A model generated the notes under the pieces. It ran no database searches and was not told where the DNA came from. It saw only the letters and a program-made list of their open reading frames with translations. Both the position numbers and the translations under genes were made by a program. Shown here one piece after another: positions 8,720 through 17,554 of a DNA stretch of 24,974 bases (positions are counted from its first letter, which is position 1; each line of letters starts with the position of its first letter). Source of the stretch: JAYRWN01 sp041917975 (GTDB lineage Bacteria; Bacteroidota; Bacteroidia; Chitinophagales; Saprospiraceae); NCBI GenBank assembly GCA_041917975.1, contig JAYRWN010000483.1:1-24974 (forward strand). The letters run 5' to 3'.

Positions 8720-10054
8720 ATGGATAAAAAGAAAATCTGGATCATCATCATTTTGATGAGTGCGGCCATGGTCGGCAGTATTCTGGTGCAACTGTATTGG
8801 ATAAAACTGGCTAAAGAAGAAAACGAAAAACAATTTAAAGAAAAGGTTATCAAAGCTTTGAGCCAGGTGGCCAATAGACTTGAACAAGATGAGTCCGGCT
8901 TGATGCCTGTGGGCGAAGAGAATGAACGTACGAATATGGAGTACCAAATAGAAGTGACCCTCGAAGAGCGCTTACAGGACCTTAATAAGTTAGATCATTA
9001 TATCAAAAGTAGCCTAAATGATAACGGTATACGGATAAAATATAATTATGGCGTGTCTAAGGATTCGGCTTTCGTAATTATTGACAACAATTTTGTTTTT
9101 CAAGAGACCAAAGCAGATATGAGTCAGGTACGCAATAATGAAAGTCTCTACGATTCAGAATTTGAAGTGGGATTATTTTATTCAGACCTCAGGGGACAAT
9201 ATTCCGGGCGTTTGCGTATCTTTTTCCCCAGTCGCAATAATTTTGTGTGGAAGGATATCATTCCATTCCTTATCGCTTCTATAGTTTTCACCTCGCTCAT
9301 TCTGATTAGTTTTTCATATACCATTTATGTTATTTTTCGACAGAAAAAAATCTCGGAAATCAAAACCGATTTTATAAATAACATGACTCACGAATTTAAG
9401 ACGCCTATTGCCACCATATCCTTAGCTACCGACTCCATCTTATCCCCCATCGTGCTGGGAAATGTCGAAAAGATCAAACGGTTTACGCAAGTAATTAAGC
9501 AAGAAAATGCCCGGATGCTGAGTCAGGTGGAAAAGGTATTACAAATGGCCCAGATCGAAAAACAAACCATTCAGCTCAAAATTACGTCTGTAGATTTACA
9601 CGAGCTTATTCATACAGCGGTGGACCATATCAATATGCAATTACAAACCAGAGAGGGACATGCTGACACGCGACTTTCAGCAGCCAATCCGGTGGTGGAA
9701 GGGGACATAACCCACATCTCCAACATGATTCATAACCTTCTGGACAATGCCAATAAATATACTCCGGAATCTCCGCACATTGTGGTATCCACTACTTCCC
9801 AACATAACGGCGTGAAGTTATCGGTGACTGACAATGGTATCGGGTTAAGTAAGGAGGCTAAAAAAAGAATCTTCGAAAAGTTTTATCGAGTGCCCACCGG
9901 TAACCTACATGATGTGAAAGGCTTCGGCTTGGGTTTAGCCTATGTCAAAGCGATGATGCTCGCTCACGGTGGTAATGTCGAAGTCAAAAGTGAATTAGGC
10001 AAAGGCAGCGTATTTACCCTGTTTTTCCCCTATAAACAAGAATACCGCACCTGA
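8720..10054 (+). CDS. Two-component sensor histidine kinase (membrane-bound)
   Basis: Autophosphorylating sensor that presumably passes phosphate to the regulator encoded next (10213-10941). From the ATG at 8720 the product has 444 residues: membrane segment 1 at about 6-27, a periplasmic domain at 28-180 without a family I recognise, membrane segment 2 at 180-206, then HisKA with the H-box NMTHEFKTPIATI (phospho-acceptor His224). The HATPase domain follows with N-box NLLDNANKYTPE (339-350), G1 VTDNGIGLS, F-box IFEKFYRV and G2 GFGLGLAYV (401-409). The frame stays open upstream to an ATG at 8633, but that start lies inside an inverted repeat and ahead of the -7 element, and would put 29 odd residues before the KKK-hydrophobic N-terminus. 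The architecture resembles RprX-type kinases of Bacteroidota; the signal cannot be deduced. Confidence 0.93.
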   Translation: MDKKKIWIIIILMSAAMVGSILVQLYWIKLAKEENEKQFKEKVIKALSQVANRLEQDESGLMPVGEENERTNMEYQIEVTLEERLQDLNKLDHYIKSSLNDNGIRIKYNYGVSKDSAFVIIDNNFVFQETKADMSQVRNNESLYDSEFEVGLFYSDLRGQYSGRLRIFFPSRNNFVWKDIIPFLIASIVFTSLILISFSYTIYVIFRQKKISEIKTDFINNMTHEFKTPIATISLATDSILSPIVLGNVEKIKRFTQVIKQENARMLSQVEKVLQMAQIEKQTIQLKITSVDLHELIHTAVDHINMQLQTREGHADTRLSAANPVVEGDITHISNMIHNLLDNANKYTPESPHIVVSTTSQHNGVKLSVTDNGIGLSKEAKKRIFEKFYRVPTGNLHDVKGFGLGLAYVKAMMLAHGGNVEVKSELGKGSVFTLFFPYKQEYRT

Positions 10055-10212
10055 TGAAGGGAAAAAGCAGACTTCCCAATCCACAGGGTAAGTAACTGAA
10101 AATTAATGAAATACAATTATAAAATAAGTTCCCTCAGAAAAAATTTTAACATTTTTTATCCTCATTTATATCAATTATTTAATACAGACGTTATATATCA
10201 AATTAAAATCCT

Positions 10213-10941
10213 ATGACATTGAACAACCGTATACTACTGGTAGAAGATGATCGCAACTTCGGGGATGTGCTGCGCTCTTATCTGGAGATGCATGATTATC
10301 AAGTGACCTTAGCTACAGACGGCATGGACGGTTGGCAACAGTTCCGTAAAGGCAATTATGACCTATGCATCTTGGATGTGATGATGCCTAAGAAAGACGG
10401 ATTTACTCTGGCCAAAGAAATCCGGGAACTGGACCAAGAAATGCCCATCATCTTCTTGACTGCGAAAACACTGAAAGAAGATGTATTGCAGGGATTTAAA
10501 ATAGGAGCGGATGATTATATCGCTAAACCTTTCAACTCCGAAGAGCTACTTTACCGCATCCAGGCTATCTTGAAACGCAGTCAAAAACAAGCCGATCCAC
10601 GAGAAGCCATCCGTGAATTCCACATTGGTAAATTTCATTTTAATTTTCCGCTACGTATTCTTATCGGACCTGATGGCAAAGAGCAGTATAAACTCTCTCC
10701 CAAGGAGGCCGAATTGCTGCGCATGTTTTGCTTACGCAAAAATGATGTGTTAAGCCGCTCTGAGGCCTTAACTAAAATATGGAAAGAAGATAACTATTTC
10801 ACTGCACGCAGTATGGATGTGTTTGTGACCAAACTGCGCAAATACCTCAAATCCGATGACGACATTGAAATAATTAATATCCATGGCAATGGATTCCAGT
10901 TGTTTATCAAAAATGAATTGGCAGAAGTAGATAAAAAATAA
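10213..10941 (+). CDS. OmpR-family response regulator
   Basis: DNA-binding response regulator, 242 residues. The receiver domain (1-120) has the acidic pocket E11-D12-D13, phospho-acceptor D55 in LDVMMPKKDG, T83, Y102 and K105 (KPF). The C-terminal winged-helix domain (about 135-235) carries LSPKEAELLRMFCLRKNDVLSR and SMDVFVTKLRKYLK, the recognition-helix region of the OmpR/PhoB family, ending with the GNGFQL hairpin. It is probably the partner of the kinase at 8720-10054 and resembles RprY-type regulators. A 158-base AT-rich gap separates the two genes; I see no TAnnTTTG element in it, so co-transcription is likely but not shown. A terminator follows at 10969. Confidence 0.95.
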   Translation: MTLNNRILLVEDDRNFGDVLRSYLEMHDYQVTLATDGMDGWQQFRKGNYDLCILDVMMPKKDGFTLAKEIRELDQEMPIIFLTAKTLKEDVLQGFKIGADDYIAKPFNSEELLYRIQAILKRSQKQADPREAIREFHIGKFHFNFPLRILIGPDGKEQYKLSPKEAELLRMFCLRKNDVLSRSEALTKIWKEDNYFTARSMDVFVTKLRKYLKSDDDIEIINIHGNGFQLFIKNELAEVDKK

Positions 10942-10968
10942 CCTCTCCGCAATTAATACAATAACCTT

Positions 10969-11008
10969 GGCTCTTGTTCGCTTTGCCGTGCAAGGGCTTT
11001 TTTATTTT
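10969..11008 (+). terminator. Rho-independent terminator after the response regulator
   Basis: GGCTCTTG (10969-10976) pairs with CAAGGGCT (10991-10998) over 8 bp with two G-U pairs and a 14-base loop. It is followed by a T-rich run to about 11008. It is oriented for the plus-strand gene; there is no matching T-run for the convergent metZ-type gene. Confidence 0.75.
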
Positions 11009-11019
11009 AAGAACCTTTA

Positions 11020-12177
11020 TTAGGCCAAGGCTTGTAAAATATCAGCTAAAATATCCTCCGTATGTTCTAAGCCTACCGAGAGTCGGACCAAACCATCGGT
11101 GATGCCCAAGGCTAGACGTTCAGATTCCGGGACACGGTAATGTGTAGTTGATGCCGGATGCGTGGCTATGGTGCGTGTATCACCCAAGTTTGCTGACATA
11201 GATATCAACTGCAAGGCATCTAAAAACTTGCGGCCCGCGGCCAGACCACCGGTTAATTCAAAAGTCAATATAGCCCCGCCTTGACTCATCTGCTTTCTGG
11301 CTAAGGCTTCCGCAGGGTGACTTTCCAAAAATGGATATCGTACCTGAGCTATGGCCGGATGTCCTGAAATCGCTTGGGCCACGGTAAGCGCGTTTTGACA
11401 ATGCCGATCCATCCTTACCGCCAGGGTTTCTAAACTTTTTGACAATACCCAAGCATTAAATGGGCTTAGAGAAGCTCCGGCATTGCGGTTAAAGCGATAA
11501 ATTTTATCTATTAGGTCAGCTGACCCACAAACCACTCCACCTAAGACGCGTCCCTGACCATCGATGAACTTGGTAGCGCTGTGGATGACCAGGTCTGCCC
11601 CAAATTTAGCCGGGGTCTGCAGATAAGGTGTGGCAAAACAATTGTCCACCATGAGGACGGCGCCATGAGCTTTGGCTATCTCGCCAGCCTTAGCGATGTC
11701 GATGATGTCTAATCCCGGGTTGGAAGGCGTCTCTATAAAAATTGCCCTTGTATTAGGTTGTAGTGCGTCTGTCCATTCGTCCAGGTCAGTAGGGTCAACA
11801 AAAGTATGACTGATACCAAACGCTTTAAAATAGGTGGTCAGCAACTGATAGGTGCTGCCAAAAACGGCTCGTGAAGCCAACACATGGTCACCTTGTTTCA
11901 GCAGTGCAGCCAGACTGACATAAACAGCCGCCATACCGGTGGAGGTGGAAATGGCATTCTCCGTCCCTTCCAGAGCAGCCATTTTCTCTTCGAATTCTCG
12001 ACAATTGGGGTTAGAAAAACGGCTGTAAATATTACCTTTTTGTTCTTCTGCAAACAAAGCCCGCATCTGTTCGGCCTCATCAAATACAAAACTAGAGGTT
12101 AAAAACAACGGCGAGGAATGTTCGCGTTCGGCGGTTTCATCCATACGCAGACGGATGGCTTTAGTCTCAAACTTCAT
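11020..12177 (-). CDS. metZ: O-succinylhomoserine sulfhydrylase-type PLP enzyme (trans-sulfuration family)
   Basis: Fold-type I PLP enzyme of the Cys/Met metabolism family, 385 residues (normal length). It most likely makes homocysteine directly from an acylated homoserine and sulfide. Visible residues: YSRFSNP (51-57, phosphate contacts from the neighbouring subunit), STGM (79-82), Y110 stacking on the cofactor, D178 in MVDNCFATP, and Schiff-base K203 in HSATKFIDGQGRVLGG. This last stretch is typical of MetZ rather than of cystathionine gamma-synthase. Close relatives include cystathionine lyases and O-acetylhomoserine sulfhydrylase, so the exact substrate is inferred. The ATG at 12177 lies inside the end of the upstream OsmC gene (11-base overlap), indicating one transcript and likely translational coupling. 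Confidence 0.88.
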   Translation of the reverse strand: MKFETKAIRLRMDETAEREHSSPLFLTSSFVFDEAEQMRALFAEEQKGNIYSRFSNPNCREFEEKMAALEGTENAISTSTGMAAVYVSLAALLKQGDHVLASRAVFGSTYQLLTTYFKAFGISHTFVDPTDLDEWTDALQPNTRAIFIETPSNPGLDIIDIAKAGEIAKAHGAVLMVDNCFATPYLQTPAKFGADLVIHSATKFIDGQGRVLGGVVCGSADLIDKIYRFNRNAGASLSPFNAWVLSKSLETLAVRMDRHCQNALTVAQAISGHPAIAQVRYPFLESHPAEALARKQMSQGGAILTFELTGGLAAGRKFLDALQLISMSANLGDTRTIATHPASTTHYRVPESERLALGITDGLVRLSVGLEHTEDILADILQALA

Positions 12178-12595
12178 CGGATGACCTGGTTATTGCGTAC
12201 GAATAAGTGATTTCCACATTCTTTTCTACCATCTTGCTGACACTACAGAGTTGATGGACGGCCATCTCCAGCACTTTTTCCAATTTCTCAGGTTTTATCT
12301 CACCACTTAACCGGTAATGCAGGTGGATGGTCCGAAAGGTTTTTGGAACCGTGTCTACCCGTTCCCCTTGCACATCTACTGAAAAATCCACCACCTTCTG
12401 ACGCATTTTTTTTAATAAAAGGACGACGTCAATAGAGCTGCAGGCTGCCAGAGACATCAAAAACCCCTGCATGGGTCGCACACCTAGTCCTTCTCCACCT
12501 ATTTCTGCAGCCCCATCAAAATGGACCTCAGTCCCATCTTCATTGCTGCCAACAAAGTGAACGGCATCGTTGACGCGCTCTAACTTAACCTTCAT
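12167..12595 (-). CDS. OsmC/YhfA-family thiol protein
   Basis: Small OsmC/Ohr-superfamily protein, 142 residues from the ATG at 12595. The two family cysteines are present: C52 in SLAACSSIDV and C117 in HQLCSVSKM. These segments resemble the YhfA branch more than the organic hydroperoxide reductase Ohr branch. OsmC and Ohr members reduce organic peroxides; the role of YhfA-type proteins is less defined. The frame extends to a GTG at 12622, but the ATG gives the usual MKVKLERV N-terminus. Its last codons overlap the start of the sulfhydrylase gene, linking a thiol-reactive protein to homocysteine synthesis (inference). It is divergent from the yifB-type gene across about 70 bases. Confidence 0.85.
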   Translation of the reverse strand: MKVKLERVNDAVHFVGSNEDGTEVHFDGAAEIGGEGLGVRPMQGFLMSLAACSSIDVVLLLKKMRQKVVDFSVDVQGERVDTVPKTFRTIHLHYRLSGEIKPEKLEKVLEMAVHQLCSVSKMVEKNVEITYSYAITRSSDEV

Positions 12596-12668
12596 GGGCG
12601 ATAAAAAATTGATTGAAATCACAAAAGTGCAAATTATTCCCTATAATTAACCTTACTAAATCCAACAC

Positions 12669-14210
12669 GTGTTAGCCAGAACATTTGCCAGCGCCGTTCA
12701 TGGCGTGAATGCCCGGACGGTGATCGTAGAAATTAATTCCGGTGGACAGGTACCTAAATACTTCCTGGTCGGCTTGCCTGACAGTGCCGTCAAAGAAGGT
12801 GAGCAACGCATTGAATCAGCCATTGTAAACAGCGGGTATCGTATGCCCAGGTTGAAATTAGTCATCAATCTTGCTCCTGCGGATATACGCAAAGAAGGCT
12901 CCGCATATGACCTCCCGATTGCTATGGCTATTCTGGCTTGTAGCAACCAGATGGTCACCGATCAGGTAGAAAACTTTATCATGATGGGGGAACTTGCTCT
13001 TGATGGAGCTATTCGGCCGATCAAAGGAGCCCTGCCGATTGCTATTCAGACGCGCAAAGAAAAATTCAAAGGGCTCATTGTACCCAAGGAGAATGCAAGG
13101 GAAGCGGCGATAGTTAATGACCTCGCGGTCTACGGCGTGTCCAATTTGCAGGAGGCTATTGCTGTTGTGGAAGGAAAAGAAACTATTCAGCCGGAAGCGC
13201 TGGATACAAGAGATGATTTTTATGTGAACCTCAACAGTTATGCCTTGGATTTTTCGGATGTAAAAGGCCAGGAAAACATCAAACGGGCATTAGAAATTGC
13301 CGCCGCAGGTGGGCATAATGTTATACTTATTGGGCCGCCGGGAGCCGGTAAAACGATGTTGGCCCGACGTATGCCCAGTATCCTCCCGCCACTGAACCTT
13401 CATGAAGCCCTGGAAACAACGAAAATTCATTCCGTAGCAGGGACCTTACCGCTGAATTCGGCTTTGATTTATACGCGCCCTTTTCGTTCTCCGCACCACA
13501 CCATATCTGACGTGGCTTTAGTCGGCGGTGGTTCTAACCCTTCGCCGGGTGAAATATCCCTGGCGCATAATGGCGTTCTGTTTTTGGATGAGCTCCCGGA
13601 GTTTAAACGTGCGGTGCTTGAGGTGTTGCGTCAGCCCATGGAAGAGCGCCGGGTCACTATCAGCCGGGCCAGGTCGTCCGTGGATTTTCCGGCTAGTTTT
13701 ATGCTTATGGCCTCCATGAACCCCTGTCCATGCGGTTATTATAATCATCCGGAAAAAGAATGTGTCTGTGCCCCCGGGGTGGTAAAAAAGTACCTTAATA
13801 AAATATCCGGGCCGTTGATGGACCGCATTGACCTGCACGTAGAAGTAACGCCGGTCAGTTTTGATGAACTGACCGCCCCGGCGCGACCGGTGGAAAAAAG
13901 CGCCGTTATTCGTGAACGGGTCATGGCGGCCAGGGAACGCCAAACTCAGCGCTTTGATGGGGTAGAGGCAGTGTTTAATAATGCTCAAATGTCTTCGCGT
14001 CAAGTCACTGAGCTATGTGTGTTGACGCCACCTGGTCGCACCTTATTACACACGGCTATGAAAAAATTACAACTTTCTGCCCGGGCTTACGATCGTATCC
14101 TCAAAGTAAGCCGTACTATCGCGGACCTGGCCGGTAGTGAAGATATAAAAATTGAACATCTGGCCGAAGCTATTCAATACCGCAGCTTAGATCGGGAAGA
14201 CTGGGTCTAG
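12669..14210 (+). CDS. YifB/ComM-family AAA+ ATPase (Mg-chelatase-like)
   Basis: 513 residues, full family length. The N-terminal ChlI/Lon-like domain (about 1-170) has the GLPDSAVKEGEQRIESA motif. The AAA+ core has Walker A GPPGAGKT (222-229), Walker B LFLDELPEF (304-312) and an arginine-rich SRARSSVDFPASF segment. Four cysteines (353, 355, 365, 367) in NPCPCGYYNHP-ECVCAPG match the family's metal-binding insert. The C-terminal Mg-chelatase helical domain ends with the YRSLDR motif. In naturally competent bacteria ComM is a branch-migration helicase acting during transformation; in other bacteria the role is uncertain. The start is GTG at 12669; the product begins MLARTFASAVHGV, as YifB proteins do. 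It converges on the helicase gene with only 9 bases between. Confidence 0.95.
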   Translation: MLARTFASAVHGVNARTVIVEINSGGQVPKYFLVGLPDSAVKEGEQRIESAIVNSGYRMPRLKLVINLAPADIRKEGSAYDLPIAMAILACSNQMVTDQVENFIMMGELALDGAIRPIKGALPIAIQTRKEKFKGLIVPKENAREAAIVNDLAVYGVSNLQEAIAVVEGKETIQPEALDTRDDFYVNLNSYALDFSDVKGQENIKRALEIAAAGGHNVILIGPPGAGKTMLARRMPSILPPLNLHEALETTKIHSVAGTLPLNSALIYTRPFRSPHHTISDVALVGGGSNPSPGEISLAHNGVLFLDELPEFKRAVLEVLRQPMEERRVTISRARSSVDFPASFMLMASMNPCPCGYYNHPEKECVCAPGVVKKYLNKISGPLMDRIDLHVEVTPVSFDELTAPARPVEKSAVIRERVMAARERQTQRFDGVEAVFNNAQMSSRQVTELCVLTPPGRTLLHTAMKKLQLSARAYDRILKVSRTIADLAGSEDIKIEHLAEAIQYRSLDREDWV

Positions 14211-14219
14211 AGTGAAGTT

Positions 14220-16055
14220 TTAGGACATAAACTCCCAAACGGAACGGTAAGCCCCATGTTTTTCGACATAATTTATGAAAGCCAGGTAGAAGTTATCCTT
14301 CCCTAAAGTGGCACTGTCGCCCACCACGTATAAGCGGTCTTTGGCCCTCGTCATAGCGACATTCATACGCCGGTAATCTTTTAAAAAACCAATCCCACCA
14401 TCTTCATTGCTGCGTACTAAAGAAATGATGACAATGGGATATTCCTGTCCTTGGAAGCTGTCAATGGTACTAATGCGCAACCGAGAGCTAATGGTTTCCT
14501 TGGCTAAAGCCACCTGACCGGCATAAGGAGAAATAAGCGCAGTCTGGTCGGGAGGCAAATTCTCCAGATATATCAGTTTTTCAATAAGTTGTAATTCGTC
14601 ACTGTTTTGCAGGCTTACTCCGTCAGCTCCAGGGGTTTCCGTATACCCTGCACCGGCAGTATCAATGAAGGTCAAATGAATATCGTCGTCCACCAAATGC
14701 TCGGCGGTCCGCAAACGCAACTGGTAAAAATAACTGTTGCTAAATCCTGCTATGGCTGGTCGCATGCGGTATTGCAAGTCTAACAAATGGGCGGGTTGGC
14801 CGCTGGTAACCGCCACTTCTAATATAGAACGTTGATAGCCCAGTTGCTGGGCTTCCTGGCTCAGGATGGTTGGTGGTAGCTGATAGTGATCACCGGCTAA
14901 CACCAGCTTCTCAGCCAAAGGAATGATCACCCAGGCTAATGGTTCCAGGCATTGCGCAGCTTCATCCACGATTAACGTTCCAAACTTTAGATGTTGTAAA
15001 CCGGCATCAAACAATCCTATTGGCGTACCTGTGATGACTGCAGCTTCTTCATAAAGTTTAGTCTCATAATAGGACTCCAATTTTTTTATTTCCGCACGCA
15101 ACTGTTTGACCTCCTTAAATAATAAAGACCTTTGTTCACGTTCCGCCGGACCAAAATGCCTTTTGTACTTTAAAGCCATGCGTCGATATTCCTCAGCCTG
15201 AATTTTTAAGGCTTTGATGTCTTTCTGATAACTACTTTGACTGAGTTTGCCTTCCGGAGTATACATAAATACTGCATCATCCGCCCTGGAGGTGTTCCCT
15301 ACTCTTAACACCTGGACACCCTCATGTACCAGGCCTAAAGTGATATGATCCACGGCCATATTTGACGGTGCGCTGACCACTATTTTTTCACCCTGCTTCA
15401 CCAGGTGCTTTATTGCGGCAATAAGCGTGGTAGTTTTTCCAGTGCCCGGAGGGCCATGGATGATGGTAAGCGGATGACCTTTAAGGACAGATTTAACAGC
15501 GCGGTTTTGACTTTCGTTGAGCGTGAGATCCTCTTCCCACCGCAATGTATGTGGACTAGTCGACTTAGTCAAAGCAGTTCCGCAATGGATGTGCTTAAAA
15601 AGTTTTAGCAAAGCGGGTTTTTCCGGGAGGGCAAGTAGAGCTTGTTTCATGATTTTAGTTGTCCTCGTATCCGGCGTTAATTTTATCCCCATCCCGGCAT
15701 CTTCTATCCATTCCGGGAAATCCGGCGCAAACAAACGAAATTCACCCTCTTTTTGCTCCAGATGTAACAAAAGTCCTTTTACTGGTTCTTCTCCGGGGAA
15801 AAAACATTCGATTGCCGAGCCATCTTTAAACTGATGAGAACCCACCGGAAAAGGAAGCTTAAAAGCTACTTCAGGATAATCGGCATATCCAAAATTTTTG
15901 CGAACCACCACTAAGGGATGCAGCGCTATACCTTCCGCTTTGAGCTGTTTTAAAGACAAGGCTTGCTCACCATCGCCAGACCTGGATCTGTAACGGACCA
16001 GCTGTTCTTCCTCTTCCAAATCTATACAGCGCAACAATGTTTGTAGGTGATCCAT
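14220..16055 (-). CDS. SF1 helicase, UPF1/IGHMBP2-like
   Basis: ATP-driven DNA/RNA helicase of superfamily 1B, 611 residues. An N-terminal beta-rich region (about 1-170) resembles the UPF1-like regulatory barrel. The helicase core has Walker A GPPGTGKT (201-208), Ia SAPSNMAVD, a charged, probably coiled-coil insertion at 275-330, motif II VDEAAQ (363-368), motif III LAGDHYQLPPT, motif IV LDLQYRMRP (425-433), motif V TIDSFQGQE (530-538) and motif VI MNVAMTRAKDRLYVVGD. All catalytic motifs are intact. The ATG at 16055 is the only sensible start. Bacterial members are common in Bacteroidota as stand-alone genes with little known about their role. It has no partner gene on its strand nearby. Confidence 0.93.
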   Translation of the reverse strand: MDHLQTLLRCIDLEEEEQLVRYRSRSGDGEQALSLKQLKAEGIALHPLVVVRKNFGYADYPEVAFKLPFPVGSHQFKDGSAIECFFPGEEPVKGLLLHLEQKEGEFRLFAPDFPEWIEDAGMGIKLTPDTRTTKIMKQALLALPEKPALLKLFKHIHCGTALTKSTSPHTLRWEEDLTLNESQNRAVKSVLKGHPLTIIHGPPGTGKTTTLIAAIKHLVKQGEKIVVSAPSNMAVDHITLGLVHEGVQVLRVGNTSRADDAVFMYTPEGKLSQSSYQKDIKALKIQAEEYRRMALKYKRHFGPAEREQRSLLFKEVKQLRAEIKKLESYYETKLYEEAAVITGTPIGLFDAGLQHLKFGTLIVDEAAQCLEPLAWVIIPLAEKLVLAGDHYQLPPTILSQEAQQLGYQRSILEVAVTSGQPAHLLDLQYRMRPAIAGFSNSYFYQLRLRTAEHLVDDDIHLTFIDTAGAGYTETPGADGVSLQNSDELQLIEKLIYLENLPPDQTALISPYAGQVALAKETISSRLRISTIDSFQGQEYPIVIISLVRSNEDGGIGFLKDYRRMNVAMTRAKDRLYVVGDSATLGKDNFYLAFINYVEKHGAYRSVWEFMS

Positions 16056-16171
16056 GTAATAATATGTACCGGCGAAGATATTCAGTTCACGGGTAGTGGG
16101 TTGACACCGATGAAAATCATTTTTAAAAACGCTTAAAAGCCTGTAATTTGAAAACCCTAACTAAAGTAGAA

Positions 16172-16549
16172 ATGAAAAAAAATTGGTGGTTTTTAGCAGC
16201 GGCAGCAATATTCCTGCTTTTTGGTTTGGTGCAGTTAAATGACCCTGACCCGCTTTGGTGGACGGTTATTTATCTGGCTGCAGCGGTTAGTTATGTGGGA
16301 TATTTTTTTGGCCTTTCGTTTGTCCGTTGGCTGGCCTTGGTAGGTTTTGTGGTAGCGACCATTTGGGCCATAACTTTAATACCCCCGTTCATCAGCTGGT
16401 TGAAGATGGGTGCACCGACCATTGTGGGATCAATGAAAGCTACCGAACCACACATAGAATTTGTCAGGGAATTTTTGGGCCTGGTTTTACTCATGGCAGG
16501 GTTTGGATGGTTCAAACCTTGGCGCAGACACATAGGGAGATATGGATGA
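16172..16549 (+). CDS. Small membrane protein, TMEM220-like
   Basis: A 125-residue protein with about four hydrophobic segments. Near the N-terminus it carries FGLVQLNDPDPLWWTVIY, the motif of the TMEM220 family, whose function is unknown. The frame can also start at a TTG at 16148, but the ATG at 16172 gives a normal MKKNWW membrane-protein N-terminus. It ends in basic residues (KPWRRHIGRYG). The gene is divergent from the helicase and lies 78 bases upstream of the DUF2953-like gene, possibly in the same operon. A poly-T stretch (16593-16600) in that gap is not preceded by a hairpin I can see. Confidence 0.7.
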   Translation: MKKNWWFLAAAAIFLLFGLVQLNDPDPLWWTVIYLAAAVSYVGYFFGLSFVRWLALVGFVVATIWAITLIPPFISWLKMGAPTIVGSMKATEPHIEFVREFLGLVLLMAGFGWFKPWRRHIGRYG

Positions 16550-16627
16550 TCTTTATCAATCCACTATCTTATCTGGATCATTGAAGAAGCACTTTTTTTT
16601 ATTACACCTTCAGGGCAAATCAGATAA

Positions 16628-17158
16628 ATGATCTGGGTAGTTCTGACGGGGATTGTAGTTCTGGGTTTAGTCTTGATTTTATGGCTTCCATGGGAAATTG
16701 AATTAAATACATTACAGAATGTATACCAGATGCGGTGGAAATGCTTGATTGGCGCGAGTGTAAGAGTTGATAAAGGCAATTCAACGTTGAAATGGTATTA
16801 TCAATTATTTGGATGGCATCGGGAATGGCACCCAGTATTTGGTTTACCCCGAGCAAAGGGAGTTAATAAGGTTCCGGCCCAAAAAGCAGGTACTCATTGG
16901 ACCGTTAGACAGATTATTTCACTGCTAAAAAAACTTTTCTCTGCTGTAAAAGTGAAGCGGTTTTATGTGAATTGGGATACTGATGACTTTATTTATAATG
17001 CTTATTTATACCCGTTGACTCATGCTATACATCTACGAAACGGACGATTTCAGATTAATTTCACTGGACAGCACGATTTGAACATCTTACTGCAGACACG
17101 TCTTTGTCGCTTGGCGTGGGCGTACCTGCAGGTATTGTTTTCATTTAAAATGAAGTAA
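16628..17158 (+). CDS. DUF2953-like membrane-anchored protein (YtfI-like)
   Basis: 176 residues with one N-terminal membrane segment (about 2-20) and then a predicted soluble, beta-rich and basic domain. Residues 51-68 include STLKWYYQLFGWHREW, and the C-terminal region has RNGRFQINFTGQHDLN followed by a hydrophobic stretch (LLQTRLCRLAWAYLQVLF). This layout resembles the DUF2953 family typified by Bacillus YtfI, which is encoded directly ahead of ytfJ. The stop codon is one base from the start of the GerW-type gene, so the two are surely co-transcribed. The assignment leans on this gene order as much as on sequence and is moderate. It could also be an unrelated protein in the same position. 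Confidence 0.6.
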   Translation: MIWVVLTGIVVLGLVLILWLPWEIELNTLQNVYQMRWKCLIGASVRVDKGNSTLKWYYQLFGWHREWHPVFGLPRAKGVNKVPAQKAGTHWTVRQIISLLKKLFSAVKVKRFYVNWDTDDFIYNAYLYPLTHAIHLRNGRFQINFTGQHDLNILLQTRLCRLAWAYLQVLFSFKMK

Positions 17159-17159
17159 C

Positions 17160-17531
17160 ATGAAAGAAAACTTCAATGAGGTATTGGTTAAAGTAACCGA
17201 TTTCCTTAAATCTGAAGCCAAAACGGAAACCGTAGTTGGCAAAGAATTTAAGTTGGGTGAGTTCACTTGTGTTCCAGTAATCCGGATAGGCTTGGGCTTT
17301 GGCTATGGCGGAGGAGAAGGAGAAGACCAAAAACATGCCCATGGCGAAGGCAGTGGAGCCGGTGCAGGTATTGGCATTGAACCACTGGGCTTTTTAGTAA
17401 CCCGCGGGCAGGAGATTTCCTTTGTTCCTTCAAAGACCAGCCATGGTTTATCAGCTGCTTTTGAGAAGGTACCGGATGTCTTGGAGAAATTCTTATCCAA
17501 TAAAATGAAAGAACCCGTTACCGCTAACTGA
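17160..17531 (+). CDS. GerW/YtfJ family protein
   Basis: 123 residues, cytoplasmic, no signal peptide. An N-terminal helix (MKENFNEVLVKVTDFL) is followed by the family signature: ETVVGKEFKLGEFTCVPVIRIGLGFGYGGG, then a Gly/His/Glu-rich loop (about 52-68), GAGAGIGIEPLGFLV and the C-terminal SAAFEKVPDVLEKFL helix. This is the Spore_YtfJ/GerW family (PF09579). In B. subtilis, GerW is needed for germination through specific receptors, yet the family is also widespread in bacteria that do not sporulate, with unknown role. Here it is tightly linked to a DUF2953-like membrane protein one base upstream. A strong terminator follows 23 bases downstream. Confidence 0.88.
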   Translation: MKENFNEVLVKVTDFLKSEAKTETVVGKEFKLGEFTCVPVIRIGLGFGYGGGEGEDQKHAHGEGSGAGAGIGIEPLGFLVTRGQEISFVPSKTSHGLSAAFEKVPDVLEKFLSNKMKEPVTAN

Positions 17532-17554
17532 AACACTGGTTAACAAGGTTTATC

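Noticed and set aside
10059..10077. GGGAA/TTCCC hairpin after the sensor kinase as a terminator
   Set aside because: The stem is only 5 bp and no T-run follows, so it is unlikely to end the transcript between kinase and regulator.
11258..12102. Several shorter frames on both strands inside the sulfhydrylase gene
   Set aside because: The PLP-enzyme frame is continuous with all active-site residues, so these frames are shadows.
13518..14003. 161-codon open frame on the minus strand inside the yifB-type gene
   Set aside because: It lies wholly within a well-supported ATPase gene, its product is rich in Arg/His with no recognisable domain, and it is best explained as an antisense shadow.
15517..15834. 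105-codon open frame on the plus strand inside the helicase gene
   Set aside because: It is antisense to conserved helicase sequence and has no motif of its own.
16542..16631. 29-codon frame between the TMEM220-like and DUF2953-like genes, overlapping the next start as ATGA
   Set aside because: The product is short and featureless, and the overlap alone is weak evidence; the stretch is probably just the intergenic gap.
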